42,052 nt of DNA from Nitrosarchaeum sp. (lineage in GTDB: Archaea; Thermoproteota; Nitrososphaeria; Nitrososphaerales; Nitrosopumilaceae), in assembly GCA_016844465.1 (NCBI GenBank), contig JAERMO010000007.1, forward strand, positions 1 to 42,052. The letters run 5' to 3'. Both the position numbers and the translations under genes were made by a program. The notes under the pieces were generated by a model. It made no database searches, was not told the DNA's origin, and was given only the letters and a program-made list of their open reading frames with translations. Within the stretch, counting starts at the first letter, position 1. Every line of letters begins with the position of its first letter. This document shows, one piece after another, positions 16,318-23,771 of the stretch.

Positions 16318-16971
16318 TTAACTTGTCAACTTTTTTGCTTTTTGAAAAATTGCAGACCATTGTTTCCATGTTAGTCTCCCTGTCTGTGTATTTTGCTTTG
16401 ATGGGTGATATGAAGTTAGAATTTTAATTCTGTCATAATCAAATAATTTGTCATGTCCAAACTTTTCTGGTTTTACTTGTACTAGTTTACATGTAGTATC
16501 ATAAGCAATTTTTCCAAGACATAAAATAACTGTTACATTTTTTAGAATTTTATATTCTTGTTGTAAATAATCAAAACAATTTTGCATTTCTTCTCTTGTT
16601 GGTTTGTTTTGTGGTGGTGCACATCTGACTGCAGCAGTAATGTATGCATTATTTAGTACTAGCCCATCGTTTTTTGTTTCACTTGTTGATTTTGAGGAAA
16701 ACCCATTTTTGTGTAATGCTTTTGCAAGCCAATCCCCTGAGGAATCACCTGTAAACATTCTACCTGTTCTGTTTCCACCATGAGCTGCAGGAGCTAGACC
16801 TACAATGAGTAATTTTGCATTGATATCACCAAAGCCTGAAAGGGGCTTTCCCCAATACGATTGATCTTGAAATCGTCTTACCTTGTTTTTTGCTATTTCT
16901 CTTATGTACAATGAGAGTCTGGGGCATCTGGTGCAATTTTCTATTTTTTTATCAAGTGAGATTAATTTCAA
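16318..16971 (-). CDS. Uracil-DNA glycosylase, family 5-like (UDGb), Fe-S type
   Basis: Removes uracil, and often other deaminated or damaged bases, from DNA in base-excision repair. In 217 residues: CxxC at C13/C16 and later cysteines (AVRCAPP, QNCFDYL) expected to bind a [4Fe-4S] cluster. Motif GLAPAAHGGNRTGRMFTGD (about 59-76) has Ala rather than a catalytic Asp/Glu, as in family 5. The HPSKQNTQTGRLT motif is characteristic of UDGb. The start is TTG at 16971. Confidence 0.88.
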   Translation of the reverse strand: MKLISLDKKIENCTRCPRLSLYIREIAKNKVRRFQDQSYWGKPLSGFGDINAKLLIVGLAPAAHGGNRTGRMFTGDSSGDWLAKALHKNGFSSKSTSETKNDGLVLNNAYITAAVRCAPPQNKPTREEMQNCFDYLQQEYKILKNVTVILCLGKIAYDTTCKLVQVKPEKFGHDKLFDYDRIKILTSYHPSKQNTQTGRLTWKQWSAIFQKAKKLTS

Positions 16972-17292
16972 TTGATTGTATTTTATTGAATTAGGTAATT
17001 ATCTTTTGGTGATTATATCTTTTCTTTGTTGTCTAATCCTCAAACTTTTAAGATTAATAACAATCTGAATCCTGGATCTAAATTACTCTAAACTGGTTCA
17101 AATTTCAATGGGAGCATTATGAGTTGGGGGTATAGACAAGGTGTTTACGTTTGACTATAAATGAAGATTATAATGAAAATTATAATTTTGAACTAAATTA
17201 TTCTGATCGCATTCGGTCTCGACTTGTTAAGCAAACGTCTACAAAAAATCATCATACTCAAAATAATAAAAAATCAAAATAATTGATTGCCA
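16972..17292. other. Intergenic region, one possible small gene
   Basis: This 321-nt stretch lies between UDG and the PPOX gene. Apart from the 43-residue candidate at 17151-17282 it shows only AT-rich sequence, with no tRNA or evident hairpin. Confidence 0.3.
17151..17282 (+). CDS. Possible small polar peptide, 43 residues
   Basis: A short open frame from a TTG: TINEDYNENYNFELNYSDRIRSRL..., ending with a basic Asn/Lys/His-rich tail (STKNHHTQNNKKSK). An acidic Asn/Tyr first half followed by a basic tail is more protein-like than random AT-rich translation. There is, however, no ATG, no clear ribosome binding site and no known family. The 3' end is convergent with, and 10 nt from, the PPOX gene. 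Treat as a candidate only. Confidence 0.3.
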   Translation: MTINEDYNENYNFELNYSDRIRSRLVKQTSTKNHHTQNNKKSK

Positions 17293-17694
17293 TTACTGGT
17301 TTGGTGGCTTTTGATGGAAAACTTTTCTTGGAGAAATTTTTATAATTATTCTTTTTTCAGTTGGACTCCTAAACGGATACTTGTCTAATCCTAGGTATCG
17401 TTTTGCTAATTTGTCAATATGTACATCTGCATTTTTTTCTGTAATTTCATCAACGGTTCCTCTAATTGTAACCATTTCATATGGATTGGCTTCATTTGAA
17501 ATTGACAAGGCCACACGTTTATCATTTTTTACATTTTTTTCTTTAATTCTTCCTGCTGCTGTATTGACTAGTATGTTTTTTCCATCATAATCAATCCAAG
17601 TGGGCGCAACATGTGGAGACCCATCATCCATCAATGTGGCAAAAGATGCAAAATTTTTCCCTAAAAGAAGTTTTTCAATTTCAGGTGTGATCAT
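17293..17694 (-). CDS. PPOX-class flavin/F420-dependent oxidoreductase-like protein
   Basis: This 133-residue split-beta-barrel protein of the pyridoxamine-5'-phosphate-oxidase-like class starts MITPEIEKLLLGKNFASFATLMDDGSPHVAPTW. The ATLxxDGxPHVxPTW strand pair and the NTAAGRIKEKNVKNDKRVALSI segment are typical of the short F420- or flavin-binding Rv1155-like group. A dimer binding deazaflavin F420 is the likeliest form, given that this lineage makes F420. The substrate is unknown. Confidence 0.8.
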   Translation of the reverse strand: MITPEIEKLLLGKNFASFATLMDDGSPHVAPTWIDYDGKNILVNTAAGRIKEKNVKNDKRVALSISNEANPYEMVTIRGTVDEITEKNADVHIDKLAKRYLGLDKYPFRSPTEKRIIIKISPRKVFHQKPPNQ

Positions 17695-17755
17695 TAGTTT
17701 GATTTCTCTATTCTGATTATTATGGGTTTACTCACAAGACTAAAAAGTTGAAAAA

Positions 17756-18250
17756 TTACTGCTCAAAAGATTGCTTTAATTTCTTAATGTCGATTTTTTT
17801 CATTTGAAGCATTGCATTCATTACACTCCCAGCTTTCTTTTTGTCTTTATCTTGCAACATTTTGATTAAAACAGTGGGAATGACTTGCCATGACATGCCA
17901 TATTTGTCTTTGAGCCAGCCACACATCTGTGCTTTTTCATCTCCGCCTTTGGAAAGTTTTTTCCAATAATAGTCCACCTCTTCCTGATTCTCGCAATTGA
18001 CGACAAAAGATATTCCACCATTGAAATTAAACACTGGACCTCCGTTTAATGCTGTAAATTTTTGTCCTTCAATTTGAAATTCTATAGTCATAACCTTTCC
18101 CTCTGGTATTTTGTGAAACTCATATCCTTCTTTTCCATATCGGGTGATTTTTCCAATTTTTGATTTTTTAAAAACAGACACATAAAACTTGGCGGCCTCT
18201 TCGGCTTGGTTATCGAACCACAAAAATGGAGTGATTTTTGGTATACACAT
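17756..18250 (-). CDS. PhnB-like VOC-family protein
   Basis: 164 residues of the PhnB/3-demethylubiquinone-methyltransferase-like VOC group. It begins KITPFLWFDNQAEEAAKFYVSVFKKSKIG, and shows the FTALNGGP strand and WLKDKYGMSWQVIP, all characteristic of this subfamily. These proteins lack a methyltransferase fold despite the historic name. The C terminus contains a helical VMNAMLQMKKIDIKKLKQ segment common in the group. Function is undetermined. Confidence 0.85.
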   Translation of the reverse strand: MCIPKITPFLWFDNQAEEAAKFYVSVFKKSKIGKITRYGKEGYEFHKIPEGKVMTIEFQIEGQKFTALNGGPVFNFNGGISFVVNCENQEEVDYYWKKLSKGGDEKAQMCGWLKDKYGMSWQVIPTVLIKMLQDKDKKKAGSVMNAMLQMKKIDIKKLKQSFEQ

Positions 18251-18320
18251 GTTTTTTTGATTAACAGTAATTATTCTTTCTGAGTATAGTTAGAAAGATA
18301 AAATCAATCTTTTATTCTTG

Positions 18321-18752
18321 ATGGAGAGAGTAAAAGATAATAATTCAACTATGAATAAAAATTTGAGATTTACTATGGTTTATGTTGACGGATATGTATT
18401 GCCAGTACCAAAGAAAAACCTACAAGTATATCGTAAAATGGCTCAACTAGCTGGGAAGATCTGGAAAAAACATGGAGCTCTGCAATACACCGAATGTGTT
18501 GGAGATGACCTCAACTCAAAATTATCTGGAATAAAATTCCCCAAGACAGTGCAAGCAAAGACTAGTGAACAGATAATATTTGCTTTTATCATATTCAAGT
18601 CAAAAACACATCGAGATAGAGTCAATGCAAAAGTTATGAAAGAATTCATGGAGGATCCAAAAACTAAGGGCATGTCAATGCCGTTTGATATCAAGCGTAT
18701 GGTTTATGGTGGATTCAAACCATTGGTCAACATCAAATCAACCCATTTTTAA
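18321..18752 (+). CDS. DUF1428 family protein
   Basis: A 143-residue protein whose MVYVDGYVLPVPKKNLQVYRKMAQLAGKIWKKHGALQYTECVGDD opening is the hallmark of the DUF1428 alpha/beta-barrel dimeric family. Family members usually start close to the MxYVDGFV strand, so an internal ATG at 18351 is also possible. ATG 18321 adds a polar extension. Its biochemical role is unknown. It is divergent from the PhnB-like gene and shares a short promoter region with it. Confidence 0.8.
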   Translation: MERVKDNNSTMNKNLRFTMVYVDGYVLPVPKKNLQVYRKMAQLAGKIWKKHGALQYTECVGDDLNSKLSGIKFPKTVQAKTSEQIIFAFIIFKSKTHRDRVNAKVMKEFMEDPKTKGMSMPFDIKRMVYGGFKPLVNIKSTHF

Positions 18753-18831
18753 AAACTGCCTAGTTCTGCATAGTTATTGTACCTAACATCACAGAAATAT
18801 CTAAATCAGTAGATCATATTGGAAAAACAAT

Positions 18832-20112
18832 TTGGAACTGCCTCGTGGAATGAAGGATTTTGATGATAAGGAAAGTTCAAACATTGAACATATACGAAAT
18901 CATTTCAAAAGATTATCAAATTTATACGGATTTTCATTTATGGATCCATCTCCAATTGAACTATTATCTGTACTAGAGACAAAGTCAGGACCTGCAATTA
19001 GGGACGAGATTTATTATTTCAAAGATAAGGGAGACAGAGAAGTTGCACTTCGCTTTGATTTTACTGTAGGATTGACACGATATGCAGCATCACAAAAATC
19101 AATGCGACTCCCTGCAAAAATCTCGGCATTTGGCGGAGTGTTCCGATATGACGAGCCACAAAAAGGCAGGTATAGGTACTTTCATCAATGGGATGTAGAG
19201 ATTTACGGAAAGCCAGGATTAGAATCAGAAGCAGAAATTATTGAATTTACATCCAGATTATTTGATTCCTTACTACTCAAAAATATTACAATAGATATCA
19301 ATCACAGAAATCTAGTAGAGTCTTTTATCAACAAAACATTTGATTCTACAGATAGAAAGTTAGTTGCAGATATGCTGCGAGCAATAGATAAAATACAAAA
19401 AAAATCCAAGCAAGAAATTCTAGATGAATTCAAAGACAGATACGACATACAAAAACTAGAAAAAATTCTAGAATTTTCCCAGATAAAAGGAACCATTCAA
19501 GAGATAGAAAAAAAATTAGACGTATTGGAATTGCAATCATGGGATGAACTAAAACATCTAGTAGAATCACTTGAAAACAGAGGAGTCTCTAATGTGAGAA
19601 TTAATTTTGGCATTGTGAGGGGGTTGGATTACTATTCAGGAATGGTCTTTGAAGTATTTGACAAGCATTCAACTCTTGGGGCTCTAGCCGGCGGAGGACG
19701 ATATGATTCACTAACTAAAGCATTTGGAAGAGAAGACATTGGAGCAACAGGTGTTGCAGGAGGGGTAGAAAGAATTATTCTGACAATGCAAGACCAGGGA
19801 GTAATTTCACAAATTAAAGAAAATAGAATCTCTGTATTGTACGTTAATCAAGAAATGCAAAAGGTTGCAATGAGCATTGCCTCTTTATTGAGATTAAACG
19901 GCATAACAACTGATATTGATTTGGTTGGAAGGAAATTGCACAAACAGATCGAGAATGCAACTGAATCAAAATATTGCATTATAGTAGCCCCCGAAGAACT
20001 AGAGCAGGGTAAAGTGGTACTAAAAAGCATGCAAGATGGCATTGAATCACAAGTAGAAATTGAAAATCTTACAGATGATCCAAAGTCTATTCTTAATTTA
20101 GAAAAGCTCTAG
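18832..20112 (+). CDS. hisS: Histidyl-tRNA synthetase
   Basis: Charges tRNA-His. The 426 residues carry the class II motifs: motif 1 in the LPRGMKDFDDKE start region, motif 2 FRYDEPQKGRYRYFHQWDVEIYG, the histidine loops GLDYYSGMVFE and GGRYDSL, and motif 3 GVAGGVERIIL. A C-terminal anticodon-binding domain of about 90 residues (VLYVNQEMQKVAMSIASLLRL...) follows. The start is TTG at 18832. Its 3' end overlaps the convergent aIF6 gene by 20 nt. Confidence 0.95.
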   Translation: MELPRGMKDFDDKESSNIEHIRNHFKRLSNLYGFSFMDPSPIELLSVLETKSGPAIRDEIYYFKDKGDREVALRFDFTVGLTRYAASQKSMRLPAKISAFGGVFRYDEPQKGRYRYFHQWDVEIYGKPGLESEAEIIEFTSRLFDSLLLKNITIDINHRNLVESFINKTFDSTDRKLVADMLRAIDKIQKKSKQEILDEFKDRYDIQKLEKILEFSQIKGTIQEIEKKLDVLELQSWDELKHLVESLENRGVSNVRINFGIVRGLDYYSGMVFEVFDKHSTLGALAGGGRYDSLTKAFGREDIGATGVAGGVERIILTMQDQGVISQIKENRISVLYVNQEMQKVAMSIASLLRLNGITTDIDLVGRKLHKQIENATESKYCIIVAPEELEQGKVVLKSMQDGIESQVEIENLTDDPKSILNLEKL

Positions 20113-20758
20113 TTAACATCATAATTTCAGGACCGCTAGTCATAGAACCTACCACCACTGTGTTGTTATTCACCAGGATTCCAGACATCACATATGGAAC
20201 GCCGTTGTTAATTGTAGTCTGCTCTACTTTTACGCCCATTAGATTTGCAAAAACTTTCATGTCTTCCTCGTCAGCTTCTGGGTGTATTGCAGCACCTGAA
20301 TTATTTGCAACCATTACAGCTCCTGTTTGGTTAAATCCGGCGATTCTTTCCTGTAAAACCTCAACTCCTAGAACTTGCTCTATTGTATCACAGTCTTCTT
20401 TTGATAACCATGGCGATACAATAGCTCCTTTATCATTTGCACAAATTACATTTCCAAGTGCAGTGTATTTTGAATCCAATACTCCTACTTCCATCTTGGT
20501 CTGTTTTTTTAGAAATTCATATTCATCAATGTATGCAGTCTTGGGAAGCAAAATTCCATTGTTATTCATTACCATCAATGCTCCTAAAAGACGAGTATTT
20601 GCAACTGATGAATACAAAACTTGAGCCTTTAGATATTCTCCAAGTTTTTCAGCTTTGGTTTGAGCAAAACCCATCGGAACTAGAACAAAATTGTCATTCA
20701 CATTAATGTAGATTCCAATGTTTGGTCCTCGGTAAACGTCATATTTGATAATGTCCAT
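20093..20758 (-). CDS. eif6: Translation factor aIF6
   Basis: Ribosome anti-association factor that binds the large subunit and blocks premature joining. The 221 residues form the expected five-fold alpha/beta repeats: MDIIKYDVYRGPNIGIYI, NTRLLGALMVMNNNGILLP, YTALGNVICANDKGAIVSPWL, GFNQTGAVMVANNSGAAIHPEA and NGVPYVMSGILVNNNTVVVG. ATG at 20758. The last 20 nt are antisense to hisS. Confidence 0.97.
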   Translation of the reverse strand: MDIIKYDVYRGPNIGIYINVNDNFVLVPMGFAQTKAEKLGEYLKAQVLYSSVANTRLLGALMVMNNNGILLPKTAYIDEYEFLKKQTKMEVGVLDSKYTALGNVICANDKGAIVSPWLSKEDCDTIEQVLGVEVLQERIAGFNQTGAVMVANNSGAAIHPEADEEDMKVFANLMGVKVEQTTINNGVPYVMSGILVNNNTVVVGSMTSGPEIMMLTRAFLN

Positions 20759-20842
20759 TTATTAGAATTGATCTTCAATCGATATGAACGTAAGGAAATT
20801 CAAAACCAGATTTCGGGCATAGGTTTTTAATTATAATTATAT

Positions 20843-20856
20843 TTAGTTCAAACTAA
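20843..20856. promoter_or_regulatory. Palindromic operator-like site upstream of ferredoxin 1
   Basis: TTAGTT-CA-AACTAA is a perfect palindrome with a 2-nt centre. It ends 11 nt before the TATA box, and the same arrangement is present before the second ferredoxin. Its position just upstream of TATA suggests activator or general-factor binding. Confidence 0.55.
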
Positions 20857-20867
20857 TTTTGTCTAGC

Positions 20868-20875
20868 TTTAAATA
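20868..20875 (+). promoter_or_regulatory. TATA box of ferredoxin 1
   Basis: TTTAAATA preceded by TAGC. It starts 30 nt before ATG 20898, the distance expected for a leaderless archaeal transcript. This supports ATG 20898 over ATG 20889. Confidence 0.6.
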
Positions 20876-20888
20876 ATATCTGGATTGA

Positions 20889-21452
<564 letters not shown>

Positions 21453-21455
21453 ACT

Positions 21456-21470
21456 ACTTTTTCTTTTTTT
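21456..21470 (+). terminator. T-rich terminator after ferredoxin 1
   Basis: A pyrimidine run (ACTTTTTCTTTTTTT) begins a few bases after the stop, the usual archaeal poly-T termination signal. It lies before the second ferredoxin promoter, so the two genes are likely separate transcripts. Confidence 0.5.
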
Positions 21471-21487
21471 ATATAATAAATTCAAAT

Positions 21488-21501
21488 TTAGTCCAAACTA
21501 A
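21488..21501. promoter_or_regulatory. Palindromic operator-like site upstream of ferredoxin 2
   Basis: TTAGTC-CA-AACTAA, differing from the ferredoxin 1 site by a single base, and again ending 11 nt before TATA. The shared site implies a common regulator or recent duplication of promoter plus gene. Confidence 0.55.
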
Positions 21502-21512
21502 TTTTGTCTAGC

Positions 21513-21520
21513 TTTAAATA
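21513..21520 (+). promoter_or_regulatory. TATA box of ferredoxin 2
   Basis: TTTAAATA in the same context (GTCTAGCTTTAAATAATAT) as the first ferredoxin promoter. It starts 29 nt before ATG 21542, implying a leaderless mRNA. Confidence 0.6.
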
Positions 21521-21541
21521 ATATTCAGATAATTATCACAC

Positions 21542-22084
21542 ATGGTAGAACTAGTAATACCAGAAGATTTTTGCCACGACCAAAAACCAGTCGGAAAAAC
21601 TAGCCATGCGAATGGTGAGAATTTTCATTGGATTTGGGGCAAAGGAAATCCAGAAGGCGCAGCATTCTCAAATGATGATGTAAAGGCAGCTTATGAAGAA
21701 CATGGAGAAAAACAAGTTCCTCTAGGTATTCACGGTACAACAGTCGCAGTTGATTGGGATTCTTGTATTGCAGCCGGTTCATGCATGAGTGTATGTCCAG
21801 TTCAAACATTTCAGTGGTACAGAACCGAACAAGATATACCAGCTAAAGATGTAGTTGGTAAAACTTTTGAGGGAACTGGAAAGACTGAACATAATGAACG
21901 TCTTGACGCTAGTGACAAATCACAACCTATCAGAGAACATGATTGTACAATTTGTATGGCTTGCCAAGAAATCTGTCCTTCAGGCGCTATTCGAATCGAA
22001 CAAGCGAACTTGGAATGGCATGAGAAAGCAGCTGGAACCTTCGTCAAAATGACCGGTAGCGGCAACCCACACGCTCACGATTAA
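21542..22084 (+). CDS. 7Fe ferredoxin, zinc-ferredoxin family (paralogue 2)
   Basis: A 180-residue paralogue of the preceding ferredoxin. Cluster I Cys are C75, C81 and C85 (CIAAGSCMSVCP), with Ala at 78 instead of Asp. Cluster II is C135, C138, C141 and C145 (CTICMACQEICP). All three N-terminal His of the Sulfolobus zinc site have counterparts (H22, H29, and H64 in LGIHGTTVAVDWD), but the Asp position is Gln (KSQP, Q128). It shares the central insert and C-terminal NPHAHD tail with paralogue 1. Both likely serve central carbon and redox metabolism as soluble electron carriers. Separate roles are suggested by the differing ligands. Confidence 0.9.
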   Translation: MVELVIPEDFCHDQKPVGKTSHANGENFHWIWGKGNPEGAAFSNDDVKAAYEEHGEKQVPLGIHGTTVAVDWDSCIAAGSCMSVCPVQTFQWYRTEQDIPAKDVVGKTFEGTGKTEHNERLDASDKSQPIREHDCTICMACQEICPSGAIRIEQANLEWHEKAAGTFVKMTGSGNPHAHD

Positions 22085-22091
22085 AGAATTA

Positions 22092-22108
22092 TTTCTTTTT
22101 TTCTTTTT
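22092..22108 (+). terminator. T-rich terminator after ferredoxin 2
   Basis: A run of T interrupted by single C bases follows shortly after the stop codon, fitting archaeal termination on oligo-T. Confidence 0.45.
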
Positions 22109-22165
22109 ACAAAATCTACTTTTATCTCATCAACAAATTTTAATCACTGTTTTGTATCACTTTTT

Positions 22166-22249
22166 GCAGAGGTCGCCTAGCTCGGTAGGGCGCGGGCCTT
22201 GAGAGCCTGTGTGCGCAAGCACCCGGGGGTTCAAATCCCTCTCTCTGCG
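22166..22249 (+). tRNA. tRNA-Ser (anticodon UGA)
   Basis: An 84-nt class II tRNA. Acceptor GCAGAGG / TCTCTGC with discriminator G. Anticodon stem CGGGC / GCCTG around CTTGAGA, giving UGA (serine). The long variable arm is GTGC-GCAA-GCAC, and the T-arm is GGGGG-TTCAAAT-CCCTC. The extra bases belong to the variable arm and not to an intron. A TTTTTATTTTT run directly follows. The stop codon of the convergent RFC gene lies only 11 nt beyond the 3' end. Confidence 0.95.
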
Positions 22250-22260
22250 TTTTTATTTTT

Positions 22261-23115
22261 CTATAAAATATCTGATATCTTTTCATGTTTTGTTTTGAAT
22301 ACTGCAGAATTTAGATACTTGAGAAAATCAGATTCTGACATTCCGTAGACCTTGATTAGTTCAATCATTTTTTCTCTAGCGTCTAAAATTTTTCCAGATA
22401 GTGCCATTTTTAAAACACCATCAACGTCACTGGTTTTTGTTAATCCAGCTGATGCCTTTACATGTTCTTCTGAGATCTCTCCCAAACTCGCAGTTGCCTG
22501 CATCAGATTAATAGCATGTCTGAGGTCTCCTTCAGAATAATCATAAATTGCCTTGAGTCCTTTTTTATCTGCTTTCACTTTCTCTTTTTTAGCTATTCCT
22601 TCCAGATGATTAATTACATCTTCTTCAGGAATTGATGTAAACTTGAAGGTAGCACATCTACTTTGAATAGGGTCGATAATTTTTGAGATATTATTTGCAA
22701 TCAGAATGAATCTGCAATATTTTGCTGTATCTTCTATTATTCGTCTAAGTGCAGTTTGTGCATCAGAAGTCATCTCGTCGGCCTCATCTAAAATAATTAT
22801 TTTAAATGGGATATCTACCATTCCTGCATATCTAGAAAATTTCTTTACTTTTTCTCTAACCATACCTATGCCTCTTTCATCTGAGGCATTTAGCTCCAGC
22901 GTATAGTCTTTAGAATATTGACCAAGAATTTGTCTAGCAATGCACAAGGCAGTAGTTGTCTTACCAACTCCTGCAGACCCAGAAAACATCAAGTGCGGCA
23001 TATCGGTCGGGTCTTTAATTAAAGCCTCCAGGCTACCAATAACCTCTGTTTGATTTACGATCTCTGATAGCTTTGAGGGGCGATACTTTTCTACCCACAT
23101 GCCTGTTGATAACAT
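22261..23115 (-). CDS. rfcS: Replication factor C small subunit, C-terminally short
   Basis: AAA+ clamp-loader subunit that opens the PCNA ring. Seen: WVEKYRPSKLSEIV, Walker A GSAGVGKTT, LELNASDERGI, Walker B ILDEADEM, sensor 1 LIANN, arginine finger SRC (QSRCATF), and sensor 2 in EGDLRHAIN. The sequence stops after VFKTKHEKISDIL. Typical archaeal small subunits have roughly 35-45 more residues forming the collar domain end. The stop is 11 nt from tRNA-Ser. The ATG at 23115 (MLSTGMWVEKYR) was chosen; a GTG at 23139 and an ATG just before WVEKY are alternatives. A second copy elsewhere in the genome is possible. Confidence 0.88.
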   Translation of the reverse strand: MLSTGMWVEKYRPSKLSEIVNQTEVIGSLEALIKDPTDMPHLMFSGSAGVGKTTTALCIARQILGQYSKDYTLELNASDERGIGMVREKVKKFSRYAGMVDIPFKIIILDEADEMTSDAQTALRRIIEDTAKYCRFILIANNISKIIDPIQSRCATFKFTSIPEEDVINHLEGIAKKEKVKADKKGLKAIYDYSEGDLRHAINLMQATASLGEISEEHVKASAGLTKTSDVDGVLKMALSGKILDAREKMIELIKVYGMSESDFLKYLNSAVFKTKHEKISDIL

Positions 23116-23240
23116 GAGATGTTCTAGTCTATATCCCACTAATAAATCGAAATTAATAGGATCAATTGATCTAACAAAATAGTGAACAGAATTGATCGAT
23201 CCATTACATCAGTATCTAGTGATGAAATAGGGATCTTACG

Positions 23241-23771
23241 ATGAACATAGATGATGTAGAAAAATTGCATTCTATTGGATATAGCCTAAAGGATGCTAAG
23301 GTTACACTAAATCATGATATTAAATTCAGCGTGGCAGGCCTCAAGATTAATGGCACCCATGGCGAGGTTCTAAATTTACCTCAATGGCTAGGAAAAATTC
23401 TTGCTCAAAATAAACTTGCAACACTTGATACTCCTGACATGATAACTGAGCTAAAACAAGCATTATCAAAAGAAAAGATGGTAGGTGAATATCAACTATC
23501 TACACTAGATCCTCATTTTTATATCAAATTAAAAGAATCCATGAAAAATTTACGTAGAGATGATTTTGATCACGTAGAAAGCATGATGCTGGAACTATTT
23601 AGAATGAGAAGAGGAAAGCTTGTCAAGCTTGCAGATTCAACAAAACTCAATTCTGAATTATATGGTAAGCTAACAGTTGAAGAAAATATATTCTTTAAAA
23701 CAATTTATGACAATAGTATAGAATTTGAAAAACAAATCAGAGGTGATTTAAATGAGCAAAGTTCAAACTAG
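23241..23771 (+). CDS. GINS complex subunit (Gins51/Sld5-like)
   Basis: A component of the CMG-like replicative helicase together with MCM and the Cdc45/RecJ homologue. 176 residues: an A-domain rich in helices containing LPQWLGKILAQNKLATLD and RRDDFDHVESMMLELFRMRRGKLVKLA, the helix typical of the Gins51 type. A short C-terminal B-like part (LTVEENIFFKTIYD) follows. Assignment rests on this motif and on direct linkage to mcm, a recurrent archaeal pairing. The end overlaps the MCM start by 20 nt. Confidence 0.85.
   Translation: MNIDDVEKLHSIGYSLKDAKVTLNHDIKFSVAGLKINGTHGEVLNLPQWLGKILAQNKLATLDTPDMITELKQALSKEKMVGEYQLSTLDPHFYIKLKESMKNLRRDDFDHVESMMLELFRMRRGKLVKLADSTKLNSELYGKLTVEENIFFKTIYDNSIEFEKQIRGDLNEQSSN

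Noticed and set aside
20160-20624. 154-residue plus-strand open frame
   Set aside because: Mirror of the aIF6 repeats; aIF6 is certain on the other strand.
22204-22226. Possible intron in tRNA-Ser
   Set aside because: The extra bases form GTGC-GCAA-GCAC, the normal long variable arm of class II tRNAs.
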